From Clostridia bacterium (GTDB lineage Bacteria; Bacillota; Clostridia; Christensenellales; UBA1242), in NCBI GenBank assembly GCA_022793335.1, contig JAAWCQ010000009.1:124001-188000 (forward strand): DNA of 64,000 nt, written 5' to 3'. Positions within the stretch are counted from its first letter, which is position 1. Each line of letters opens with the position of its first letter. Below are positions 57,001 to 64,000 of this stretch, in pieces. Position numbers and translations under genes: made by a program. Below the pieces are notes generated by a model. That model ran no database searches and was not told the DNA's origin. It was given only the letters and a program-made list of their open reading frames with translations.

Positions 57001-60000
57001 TTCTTTGCAATATTCATTAAAGTTCCATTTGATTTCGATTCATTAAATATCTTAATATTTGAAATAGTAGAATTTGCAATTGTAGGTGCTATTATGCCTA
57101 CATTCGCAGCTTGAACGCCACCTACATAAAAGTTGATAGGTTTTTTGATTTCCAACTGCAGACCTGTAATTGTTACGCCCTCAACAGGAGAGTTGATAAA
57201 TAAACCTAAATTATCATAAGCGCTTTGACTGTAAACTTCAATATAATTATCGTTTTCCTTTGTTGGTAAATAAACCACTTCAACATCTATTGCACTAAAG
57301 CCCATAGTAACAGACTCTATAAAGTTTCTGTCAGTAATAATTCTAACTTTCTTGCCAGTTTCAGGATACATACCTCCCTTCAATCGACCAGCAAATTTTC
57401 TAATCTTTACACTATCATTACCTGGCTTTGCATAGAAACTCCTCAAATCGATATCTATATAATTTTCAGAGCCTTCTGAAGCAAGTCCACGAATATATAC
57501 AGTGTGGTTGTTTCCGCTTATTGTATTAAATACCTTCTCTATACTTGCGTCATAAGCATCAAGATAAATAATGCTACTTGATCGCTTATATTTAATGGTT
57601 GGGAAAAGGTCATTTACATCATGTTCCCAATTTATAACATTCCACGCACCAGAATTTAAGAAACCTGTGCTTGTATATTGATATCCAGCTGAAGAATTTG
57701 TGAACGAAGATGGCGATTCAATTGAATAAACCAAATTATCATAAATCTTATAATCTCCATAAACAATATTTCCATTTTCATCTCTAACTATGTTTCCTGA
57801 ATTATCTTTCAATGGATATTTTTCATTACCTGTTATATCTCCAAAGAGTTTTAAAGTAATAAAATCGTTTGTTTGGTTGTTTTTATAATAACCTTCATAA
57901 TATGCCACAGAAGCGACTGGCTTAACTGCTTCAGTTTCTCCGCTTCCAGAGTTATCGCCGCCACCTAAACCAATATATTTTATAAGTGTCAAATAATTAT
58001 TATAAGCAGGTTTGTTATCTGTATTATCTGAGTAGCTTACTATTACATCGTTGACTGTTCCATCTTCATTAACATTTGCAAACATACCTACTAAAGAATT
58101 TACTTTAAATAATTCTGAGAAGTTTTTAGTACCATCTTCAATTTCAGCATATTCGCCAGTTGAATAATCATAAGTTGTGAAATAGTTGAACGCATTTACT
58201 GATTGCATGCCAACTCTAGCTGACTGTCCAACAACTCTTCCAATGATACCACCTGCAAATACATCTGCACGGATATCACCAGTCGCATATACTTCATTGA
58301 TGAAATAAGTAGAATAGTATGAGTCACCGCCACCTTCTACATCAAGCTGATATGCGCTTGCATCATTTAATTCAAGGCCGCCGATTACGCCGCCTGCATA
58401 GCTTGCATTTGGTGCCGTAACATTGAGTTTTGAATATGATATTTCAAGGTTTCCGCTAAATGCAACCCCTATCAGTCCACCAACATATTTTTGTGTATAG
58501 TTTGTGCCTGGCATGCTGAACAGGTCAAGACTTCCTCTCTCAACACCTTCATTTCCGTTATAGAAATTGCCCATGTTGTTTTCAATCTTATCTTGTGTTT
58601 CATCATCATGCACCGCAAAAACTCTTGTCAATGTACCAAATGACTGGCCTACAATTCCGCCAGCAAAATATTTTGTCGCAAGAATATGTGAATTTGTTCC
58701 GCCTGTAATAGTCAGACCAATATCACGAACATTTGTCTGATAACCTGCAAGTCCGAACACACCACCTGCAACTTGGCCTTCAATGTAAACTTCTCCAAAA
58801 ACTCTCACATTTTTGATTGCATAGTTTTTAGATTGATTGATATCAAACGCATTATTATTTGTCTTGAATATATCGGCAAAGCCAAACATTCCACCTGCAT
58901 AAGAATAATTTGCAAGTGTATCTTGAATAATGCTTGCATCAACAGAGGTGTTGTAATTAAGATTGTTGCTTACTCTTGTTCTCAAAGTTTGAAGAGCCCT
59001 AGGATCAGAGCCTTCTGGTTTTGAAATAAAGTAATTGCTTGTGCCTTCATCATCACGCAGTGACTTAGTAGCCTTTACATTTGGATTTTCAATTCGAATA
59101 CATTTGATTGTATTGTCGCCAAATACAAAGCCTGCAAGACCACCAGCGAAGTTTAGTCCTGTAACTTGAGCATTTTCTGCAAATTTAATATCAATGCTGA
59201 TGATAACAGCATCTTTAATGTAACCAGCGAGTGCGCCTGACATAGTCACAACGCTTCCGTCAACTTGTGTCACATTTATATTGAGGTTTTTAACAACAGG
59301 GTTTGAGCCTCTTCCCCTCTTTTCAATTGATTTAAACAAGCCAAAGCCAACGCCTTCTTGTTCGGTCGCAATTGAAAGTCCAGAAATGGTGAAGCCATTT
59401 CCATAGAATGTACCAGCAAAAGCCTTTGAAGATGATGGAAGTGCGATAACATTATCTCCACTTGCGATATCTCCAAGGTTGATATCATAAACAAGTCTGT
59501 AAGTACCCCAAAGGGCTGAGCTGTTGAAATATTCTTTAATGTATGAAGAAGTGCTTGTTCCGCTTACTGCGATAAAGTCTTCTGCATCTTTAATTATAAT
59601 TGGGTTAAATTCGCCACCAAGAGCTGTATTTATCTCTGTTGATGAGTCAGTAAAGGTAAGAGTAGAGTAAGGAAGGATATATTTGCCTTGGTCATCTTCG
59701 CCAGCAACACCTTCAAAAATATTGTCGTCTACACGATAGATATATCTATGAGAAACTGAGATAAAGTCTGTGCTGACAAGGAAAATGCCTTTGTCTTCTA
59801 TAATCTTCCAAATACCATCATTTTCACCGTTTGCAATCGCAAAACCATAGAAGAGAGATTTTTCGTCTGGCTCTGGAATCATAACAGCACCAGTGTTGTT
59901 TTGTGTTTCTGTAGTGTCATCAGTTGTATCTTCTATATCATTATATTGCTTATTGAAGAAATAACAATTGATATATTCGCCTTTGGCAAGCAACTCACCG

Positions 60001-63000
60001 CTTCTATTAACACCTGAGAAATTCATTTGGGTGTTCATTTGATTTCTTATTTGAGATGCTGAATAGCCATTTTCAATTTTTCCTTCGTTTTCATAAACAT
60101 AACCTGAAGCCAAGTATACAGAATTTGAATCATTTGTATTTGAAATTAAAATGTTTGAATAACTGTCGTTTATTTTTCCATTTACATCATTTTTATATAC
60201 AAAACCAACTACATAGCCCATTTTTGATTTAATTGATGAGCCTTCATAAGCATAAACGCTGTAATTATTTGGGTCTGCTTGGATAACAGCAGGGTCAGTA
60301 GGCACGCCTTCGATGTATGAAACATTGATAGTTGAAGAGTTTACACCCACAAAGCCCGCAGCGTAATATTGTGTGGTTTTTGACTGATTTTCCATATCAA
60401 GTTTCTTTACAAAGCAGGCTGAAATATTTCCACTTGAGTTGTTGCCAACAAAGCCAGTCATATTGCCTTGACCTATCATATAGAAGGTGTCAAGCTCTTG
60501 TTTTGAAGCATAAGTGCGTCCACTTGCCTGACCATCAATCATCTTTTCATCACCAAGCACAGTGATTGAATCGCCACCTACGCGTGAGTTTGTAATAGAG
60601 CCTTGGTTTGAAATAACAAAACCAGAAATTTGAGTGCTCCAATCAGCATTGTCAACGATATAGTCAGGCTCGGTATTTTCTCCCCTTGTATATGTGACAT
60701 TTATACCTGATGGATAGTTGTGTTTAACGCAAGCAGGATAATTGAGCTCTTCAATATCACCTACAGCGCTGTTTGTAGTATAGTAAGAAACAACTTCGCA
60801 GTTGGTAATAATACCTGCGTTTTCAATTGCAAAGCCTGCAACATTCACTTCAGAATATTTAAATGTATTTACAGTAATTTGTCCGCCATTGTAAATGTTT
60901 ACGCGTACATTTTTCAAGATTGTTTCTTCTGAAACATGGTCAAACAGAGCAAGATTAAGTGTAGAGGTATTCTCTGGCATATTGAATGAGCGAATATGAA
61001 TTGTATAGCCATTTCCGTCCAAGCTTCTTATGAGAGAGGTATCAAAAGCTGTGTAATCTTCAAGTAAAATATCCTTTGTCAAAATATAATCTTGTGGAGT
61101 TGGAGTAGTGCCTTCACTGCTCTTATTTGGATTAAGGTTTTTAAAATCTTTTGCACTCTTTATAAGAAGAGGAAGATCTGGATCAGAATACGCCTCAACT
61201 GAAACTGTGAATGGAGTTTCAATTTCTCTGGTAATTCCACCTGCTGAAATATAGGTCTTAAGCACCATTTGAACGGCACTTGCAATTCTTATTCCAGTAA
61301 GCACTATTGAGTTTGAAGTTGGGTCAAACTTATAATCAAATGGTTTTTCAACAGCGTCGTCAGAAATTGGGATTCTGTCATAACCACTTACAAAATAAAG
61401 TCTGTCTTCAATTGTTTGCACTTTAAGTTCATTATTTTCATCATATTTGTAATTTATGAAATATTTGTAATCTTCAAGTTTTTCGTTGTTGTTGCCAACT
61501 ATTTCATTCCCATTGTTGTAATCTTTATTTTTCCCAAGAGGCAAATAATTTCTGCCTTCGTCGTTCTCTTCAAGTCTTGCAGGATAATACTGCGCACCTA
61601 AGAAAAGGTCTCTCTTTGCACGCAAATCTGCAATTGCCTTTTCAAGCTCTGGATTTGATGCAGCGCCATAATCTTCTGGAAGAAGGTCATAATCAAAGGT
61701 AATAGGCTTGTTTACGCCCTGCCAAATTACAACATTGCCCTCTGGCTTTTCATCAACTACAATTGAATTTTCCTGCAATTTAAAGTCAACAAGCACAACT
61801 GTTGCAACTGAAGTCTTAAATTCTTTTGAGCCATTAAGCTCTCTTGATACCTGTGCAGTCAAATAAACAGTATCATTTGTTGCCTTTGCCAATACAGAAG
61901 CATACATATTTGCAGTGTATGTTTTAATGCCTTTATCTTTATCAATAACAGGCTTTGATGGCTGAGTAATAATTACGCCATCTCGGCCGTCGTCATCTGC
62001 AAGTAAAAGTGAGTCAATTGACTGGTCTGCAAGCACATCAATTTGAATGGTTGCATAAGAGCCTCTTGCAACATAAGCAGTCGTTGCACCATCAACTTTG
62101 ATTGTAGGCTCTGTCAAATAACTTATTGAGATGTAATAATTCACATAAGTAATAGGAGTCTCACTGCTGTTGTCATAGAAATATGCAGTAAGTTTTATTG
62201 TGCTGTCACGATTAACTGTGGTGTTTACCCAAAGTTTATAGTAAAGTGAGCCTTTTTCGGCAGCCTTTGGATAGAATCTAAGTCCGCTTCCAACTGGCTC
62301 TATATCGCCATTTTCACTTACTCTTCTTACAAAAGTGTCGTTTCCTGTTTCTTTCACTACTTCAATATTGAGGGCATCAGAAACTGTTGCATTTGAGTAT
62401 ACAAGGTCTACATGGTCATAATATGCAAACTTAGGGTTTACATTTATCTGCAAAATTGAGCTTTTGCCAGGTGCAAGCACTGAAACAGGCTCAGAGGCAG
62501 TATGCTCTTCTACAATTGTTCCGTTTATGTTTTTGAATATTGAGCTTGAAATCTTTCTATTTGAAACATCAATATTTGTGAAATTTTGTCTTGTAAGATG
62601 AAGTTTAAACTCACCCTTCCAATCTTTGCTTGAATTTCCACTGTCTGACATCATATAGACATCAAAATCCATATCTTGAGAAACCATTTCTCTATAGGCA
62701 GGGTTTACAGCAAATACAACATTATATGTATAAGTGTTGAGGTCTCCACTTGTTGCCTTTTGGCTTTCTTCAATTTTTGTAAGTGTTGATGTAACTTCAA
62801 GAATTGCTTCATCTTGTCCTTTAATGGTGTAAAGGTTTGTATTTTTACCCTCACCTTCCTTTCTGTCAAGCTCAAGGCCATTTAAACTGATGATTGGATA
62901 AACTTTATCGTTCAGCATAGTGGTCTTGATTCTAACTTCGATATTTGCAGTTGTTGAAGGTGTAAGAGGAATGCTTTCCCCAGAAATATCAAATGAAATT

Positions 63001-64000
63001 ACGCCATCAATTGCATTTATGAAGAAGTTTCTTGTGAAGGCGTCATTTACGGCATTTTGGAAAACTGTTTCATCAAAAATGCTTGGGCTTACTCTAAACT
63101 TAGAAAGCGTTGAGTTGCTGTTTGTAAGCACCTTAAAGCCTGAGATAGAAATATCCCCTTCACCTACAATGACCTTTTCATTGTCTTGGTTTATTACTTC
63201 GCCTTTATCATTTGTAATGTCAACTTTGTCAACAAGAATATTTAATGAAGCATTTTCATTTTGTTTAAGCTCATAAGCTGTGGCAAGATTGCCAAGGAAT
63301 ACTTGAGAGTTTTCAAAATTTACCCCATAATATCTTGAATGCGTTCTTTGAAGAGTAAGCTGAGACGCCTCTTGAACATAGGTGACTCTTCCTGCGCTGT
63401 CAGTCCATGAAATCATAAGGTCTGAAAGAGCATAGACCACCTTGATTGAAATTACTTTATTATTTGTAACATCTTGTTTTGATGATAATCTGATTGTAGT
63501 GTCTCCACAGCCAACAATTTGAAGAGAAGAGCCAAGCACTTTCACAATATTGCTGTTTGAAGAAGAAACAATCACATTTGCACTTACGCTTGTGCCAAGA
63601 AGCTCTGAAAGCGTAATTGTATTAAGCTGATTAAGCCCATTTTGCTCTGAAGCGTTAAGCTCTACTGCGCCATCTTTAAGTGAATAATTAAAGAGAACGC
63701 CGCGACTTACACTGTCAGTTGATTTTACTTCAAGTGATTTGTAATATCCATTTGCACTTGAGGTTTTAATATTGAGTGAGTTCACCGAAGAAACTGGCTC
63801 GTCTTGAACAAGGTCTCTAAGGTGTGGATTGCCTTTGTTTACATAGGCTTTATATGCAGGGTCATTGTCGCTTGCAGAAACAAAGTTTGAGTTTTCTGTT
63901 TGCATAGTTGCGTCAGTTATATAACTGCTTCCACTATAATAAGCATAATAGCTGTTTGTAATTGTGATATTTTCGTTGTTGCATAGCGTGCCAATTCCAC
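48090..64000 (-). CDS. Giant GLUG-repeat surface protein, N-terminus outside the window (over 5300 aa)
   Basis: The frame is open from the stop at 48090 to the window edge: translating 63906-64000 in the same frame gives no stop. The ATG at 63905 is therefore probably internal, and at least 5302 residues are present. The first 900 visible residues resemble beta-sandwich, Ig-like modules. From about 61.2 kb to 52.9 kb the protein has repeated beta-helix units: openings such as LDGNGYTI and FYGNGFTISGL, and at least 15 GLUG-like repeats of the form (A/V)GG(I/L)(V/I)G followed by Y/N turns, for example AGGIVGQSFG, TGGLVGYMHG and AGGIIGYAANG. GLUG repeats are known from IgA peptidases and large adhesins. 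Near the C-terminus is a Gly-rich stretch (GKGGNGGAGG). No sortase signal is at the end. Adhesin-like function is inference. Confidence 0.85.
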   Translation of the reverse strand, partial: GIGTLCNNENITITNSYYAYYSGSSYITDATMQTENSNFVSASDNDPAYKAYVNKGNPHLRDLVQDEPVSSVNSLNIKTSSANGYYKSLEVKSTDSVSRGVLFNYSLKDGAVELNASEQNGLNQLNTITLSELLGTSVSANVIVSSSNSNIVKVLGSSLQIVGCGDTTIRLSSKQDVTNNKVISIKVVYALSDLMISWTDSAGRVTYVQEASQLTLQRTHSRYYGVNFENSQVFLGNLATAYELKQNENASLNILVDKVDITNDKGEVINQDNEKVIVGEGDISISGFKVLTNSNSTLSKFRVSPSIFDETVFQNAVNDAFTRNFFINAIDGVISFDISGESIPLTPSTTANIEVRIKTTMLNDKVYPIISLNGLELDRKEGEGKNTNLYTIKGQDEAILEVTSTLTKIEESQKATSGDLNTYTYNVVFAVNPAYREMVSQDMDFDVYMMSDSGNSSKDWKGEFKLHLTRQNFTNIDVSNRKISSSIFKNINGTIVEEHTASEPVSVLAPGKSSILQINVNPKFAYYDHVDLVYSNATVSDALNIEVVKETGNDTFVRRVSENGDIEPVGSGLRFYPKAAEKGSLYYKLWVNTTVNRDSTIKLTAYFYDNSSETPITYVNYYISISYLTEPTIKVDGATTAYVARGSYATIQIDVLADQSIDSLLLADDDGRDGVIITQPSKPVIDKDKGIKTYTANMYASVLAKATNDTVYLTAQVSRELNGSKEFKTSVATVVLVDFKLQENSIVVDEKPEGNVVIWQGVNKPITFDYDLLPEDYGAASNPELEKAIADLRAKRDLFLGAQYYPARLEENDEGRNYLPLGKNKDYNNGNEIVGNNNEKLEDYKYFINYKYDENNELKVQTIEDRLYFVSGYDRIPISDDAVEKPFDYKFDPTSNSIVLTGIRIASAVQMVLKTYISAGGITREIETPFTVSVEAYSDPDLPLLIKSAKDFKNLNPNKSSEGTTPTPQDYILTKDILLEDYTAFDTSLIRSLDGNGYTIHIRSFNMPENTSTLNLALFDHVSEETILKNVRVNIYNGGQITVNTFKYSEVNVAGFAIENAGIITNCEVVSYYTTNSAVGDIEELNYPACVKHNYPSGINVTYTRGENTEPDYIVDNADWSTQISGFVISNQGSITNSRVGGDSITVLGDEKMIDGQASGRTYASKQELDTFYMIGQGNMTGFVGNNSSGNISACFVKKLDMENQSKTTQYYAAGFVGVNSSTINVSYIEGVPTDPAVIQADPNNYSVYAYEGSSIKSKMGYVVGFVYKNDVNGKINDSYSNILISNTNDSNSVYLASGYVYENEGKIENGYSASQIRNQMNTQMNFSGVNRSGELLAKGEYINCYFFNKQYNDIEDTTDDTTETQNNTGAVMIPEPDEKSLFYGFAIANGENDGIWKIIEDKGIFLVSTDFISVSHRYIYRVDDNIFEGVAGEDDQGKYILPYSTLTFTDSSTEINTALGGEFNPIIIKDAEDFIAVSGTSTSSYIKEYFNSSALWGTYRLVYDINLGDIASGDNVIALPSSSKAFAGTFYGNGFTISGLSIATEQEGVGFGLFKSIEKRGRGSNPVVKNLNINVTQVDGSVVTMSGALAGYIKDAVIISIDIKFAENAQVTGLNFAGGLAGFVFGDNTIKCIRIENPNVKATKSLRDDEGTSNYFISKPEGSDPRALQTLRTRVSNNLNYNTSVDASIIQDTLANYSYAGGMFGFADIFKTNNNAFDINQSKNYAIKNVRVFGEVYIEGQVAGGVFGLAGYQTNVRDIGLTITGGTNSHILATKYFAGGIVGQSFGTLTRVFAVHDDETQDKIENNMGNFYNGNEGVERGSLDLFSMPGTNYTQKYVGGLIGVAFSGNLEISYSKLNVTAPNASYAGGVIGGLELNDASAYQLDVEGGGDSYYSTYFINEVYATGDIRADVFAGGIIGRVVGQSARVGMQSVNAFNYFTTYDYSTGEYAEIEDGTKNFSELFKVNSLVGMFANVNEDGTVNDVIVSYSDNTDNKPAYNNYLTLIKYIGLGGGDNSGSGETEAVKPVASVAYYEGYYKNNQTNDFITLKLFGDITGNEKYPLKDNSGNIVRDENGNIVYGDYKIYDNLVYSIESPSSFTNSSAGYQYTSTGFLNSGAWNVINWEHDVNDLFPTIKYKRSSSIIYLDAYDASIEKVFNTISGNNHTVYIRGLASEGSENYIDIDLRSFYAKPGNDSVKIRKFAGRLKGGMYPETGKKVRIITDRNFIESVTMGFSAIDVEVVYLPTKENDNYIEVYSQSAYDNLGLFINSPVEGVTITGLQLEIKKPINFYVGGVQAANVGIIAPTIANSTISNIKIFNESKSNGTLMNIAKKDQNISRDAGVEGISLNAGLVSGEISHNSTNTSSTLEKVDIRWYGDLISVVNNGFQSITDYYLGGYTGIVYAEGGEKTLTFELDDLKKLSDVASTNATADITHISLSGTSPVNNVYMGGYIGKMGKGGFTSLDKISITQKKSIFVAFNVNTNVANDLAVGSIVGNLGASRSNKTLDMATSNVKSYLFVNKDFSVGNLYAGGIVGKLGPAFGVTNVESINFSVTSGTNSGDNYLLSSEKEKLTGVYKLDKNNQDISNSLINVNKHSYVGGVVGYAQGGTLSVGGEISINKLTTEKEVNSFRIKYTGTEQITETDAVNIGSILGYTEGSIKISGDIKSDTEIYVDSSNATRMNVGGFVGCINKGGVNKIASGSQMAQFDGAVYSNSKNLIFGGIVAKFNAIAGDHKNGLSIVNTSFGGVAKVYGANSLEASIIAGGTVGEVATTTDSQDVTSGNDAIKNLVMASNINYGDVFVEYDQTFFKLNSYTFGGLVGKFGANESNELDFQIDSNYSLTTTHNAKYSTTTGTANALFGDGITTTTTSSNYYNHAVALANDECGIDIGYNYSNGYRGYNWQGNDTEISHLLLSTGKKISDNKVVGQKLNPAVYETNTQMKKVETFNGMSYYVVEGGVFNGSSDGQIRLEDSETNNLKNIAIIGGSSQEIKYEGNKAKISSIIDTLSGHSFVSGMVLDVSVDYELTEDDDNDIVAPLVKEMQENSTLYAINVKGTFDVGGNTSPIVSGLVGVLKSGRIFDCSTDLDIIYRAGKNTSNGVFGIVRIEDTENNKLIENTYASGSITSYITTNVYAFANSQDYSYVRNCYAIGKLDLMDYTNASNEMDTNAIVDVFGYGATANIEGWRREYLNCYFDYDALNYWSARFTNDEIPKAKTGSVNAGEYIKPLKYSDLTKIVNDKWVSDKSYNYGYPTLKYQYLKPSSFAYHDNSVKTENGKTTKASMTKLERLLNEGQTFETYDKQDINLNTAFENGNLKNFELYDKYIQENKYVRLPNGYAPQTTYKNSEGNDEDKFNYLGFDCFYMIPNAAILTNRQTIYQEFNKHEDADDKFTTNFILKYDIDLEKVVDNLTEDYNTQKEDETDFEFEGKFDGQNKTINFIKQTLFTKVYDENKELNDNNAFIINLRLTNIELQHTPAIALEIKNAKLSNIFLSGNLNIVFNISKFGALAQTIIGSELSVINNIAEISGIVQSKTLAAGGLAGIIKDSKLKYCSNYGPINARTKDSNETDNNGTVLALGGLVGVMYGESEISYSYNATSVLGNYASGSQVSTAKGKFFTGGLVGYMHGGNIVNSYNSGMIKSGNKNNVGSSNNTKYNFGVSETDTCFGEQQKTIGNHAAYAGGIIGYAANGVVNGCYNEGTVEALGKNPDHKWYWDGSYWREESSYLKDDNRKMNQTSNGKIGKKPIIETDYKLVLKQVSNRNVYSYGIGTQKKDTIITESSIKLSKGNYNDTSTIYSNGSALENNAVIYSKDLEEILETLNSQGFVEEVYNLFTKNYYFAFHWWVIPWWDHYYTFNCFEYSIKLLAPKKGKIQEFGHVGNQEIADSAEEGQTTRIKTLSTNELNIPLSYIIEFSSNYNLNFKYEVVRDRYDQDFGTDGDDVQVYWNDKGGEYNKISVASDTKAKTIKTGYNDLVASVMSNGGDIYYNLVYSGNNKNDKSNYVDKYKISNIVGSSNVIKENNNDLKEKTRSLEDGNENADTITINNKSYYLANRNNMTKIFSAGIYSKNETLKYLSEGEDSLPFINNIDYYNIKVESVNGKAGVNAKIKNIYQTIEGDKKYTCVNYDIFSVNKIEGDYKTTVTLDYKEDFKIDLDNLKYYWTDYTSFGVYIPDFSYRELEDYSVYYNGQFIDNVIRLSKKKYDVTNEPSDGDDNFIYLFYKDEDKLNGDIQSSSGIFTYVPNLTLYNSKGDEFLVNVQNDFKNPNSQNTANKQDEGKRFENQESFAEDVKILIDRFTKTNIYYSRSVKIGGTPRYISLNNDKSFTEYRYVDATYTASETTTVDKNLNYGKAISNVASVDSFSNGGYLVTLNINQNYQEMIGLENNKVLFGFNRSKTGINRLAFSSNRIIIKGNSYDIEVKSENSFLMKSIHSDSQSTIQEYMNNDISFIVNDFDQKFILSDQFKNISENTIIYLKDINGKVSTEDYITLSRELEKVWKYNNEILGTSSLNKNGIIFTRIGNDIQIEIDSNANNLVSYTFNGAVVYKGELTISLSETYTSNFPNVNESRHGVTFHNKQSEQLYYDFKMIKDGANTIAYSGMTAAMTHFQPLSGQITGEYRILASYKSGYLTKSNNIDETYEYNLLLKDKNQKYHYINVEYLPSTSTSDASLTLKSIQREYSDKKGNYTLIEVEDIETVDTTEDGQETTVREKTYYIDGNPIYKVKYDLSSKKYTYVVYYDEKGNLLYTKDTDDEGEEIQIPGQQVVEAEEIYFLGNPSGLTKNVQKLSEYIGKTTSGKINLNNLPKVNDYRDLIGERKIPKTIGTIKDPITGENISLTKSASYLYIKGDYNVEKSLEREYKGFDYSKAEKETILETNVRVYEVEYSQFKVPSYNVIKETFSYKGMDLEGNIKSKNLFSKAEGSMEIYLRDKEDLSILNLIAKLVGTGEQKIDNVSINDADAARDIILTEDISFIDNINAKSDKYNIIGNGYSISYYNGAFFDELVRSEVEDSEPEFSFISNINFLGQIYGTQAFINTKATSGDNLKDNYLYKVSAYGSAVNIQRTDQTSILINGKCKVDSFNNYVAINALSGYTDEENGEKYYKVYLMREVDTFNEKSADNQNNILNFGVIVTASGKSGQSQKTSNGEKGQTAVSISASDKIKISNNGLIVLGKGGNGGAGGKKSFSGVNFTNAYKGMVKGKNGISENFAGSTISIDVTQNDGDNGLIQRAKMIDYFGRSYLDLSSQNTNNRRVSTEPNPKGPITYKEGNERKSIDLDGSSENVNYCDKVQTFFNLYNYYIVI

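Noticed and set aside
63903-63905. ATG at 63905 as the start of the 48090 giant gene
   Set aside because: The frame continues without a stop to the window edge (31 more codons), there is no ribosome binding site, and the protein there lacks a signal sequence.

Overview
The window is one AT-rich bacterial chromosomal stretch. It looks like a low-GC, anaerobic Gram-positive (Bacillota, Clostridia-type), probably an uncultured gut lineage. The support is: a T-box riboswitch in front of a glycyl-tRNA synthetase, GGAGG-type ribosome binding sites, sigma-A promoters of the TTGACA-17-TATAAT type, an oxygen-sensitive class III ribonucleotide reductase (NrdD/NrdG), a YkpA-type ABC-F protein, WalJ, a remnant of the Gram-positive division/cell-wall cluster, and very large surface proteins. 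No rRNA, tRNA, CRISPR array, insertion sequence or prophage was seen. The lineage is inferred from gene content only.

Layout. 1-6.5 kb: a partial ABC exporter ATPase, a membrane-anchored repeat protein with a DUF4874/DUF4832-like domain behind a promoter with a nine-C spacer tract, a ferritin-like protein, and cardiolipin synthase. 6.6-17.3 kb: one 3559-aa N-terminally anchored beta-rich protein. 17.7-21.8 kb: YkpA-like ABC-F protein, a small unknown protein, and the T-box leader with glycyl-tRNA synthetase. 21.9-24.7 kb: a three-gene operon of a protein with a Cys-Gly-Ser-Ser tail and two radical SAM enzymes. This looks like an uncharacterised peptide-modification system and is the most interesting part. 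24.8-33.1 kb: two YugP-like zinc peptidases, then penicillin-binding protein, an FtsL-like protein, RsmH and a large CvpA-like membrane protein, all leftward. 33.4-36.6 kb: nrdD behind NrdR-like boxes, then nrdG. 36.7-42 kb: metG (leftward), walJ, a small membrane ORF and a 607-aa unknown. 42.1-47.1 kb: uvrA and uvrB, transcribed separately. 47.1-48.1 kb: two divergent small paralogues with a C-terminal membrane anchor. 48.1-64 kb: the C-terminal 5300 or so residues of a second giant surface protein with GLUG-type repeats, whose start lies outside the window.

How it fits together. Housekeeping functions (tRNA charging, DNA precursor synthesis, excision repair, septal cell wall synthesis, phospholipid synthesis) alternate with envelope proteins. 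About 26.6 kb of the 64 kb codes for two giant surface proteins. Several genes (walJ, uvrA, a small membrane ORF, perhaps one YugP paralogue) have no Shine-Dalgarno sequence and carry a -10-like hexamer exactly six bases before the ATG, which suggests leaderless transcripts. All functional calls come from reading motifs. No database search was possible.
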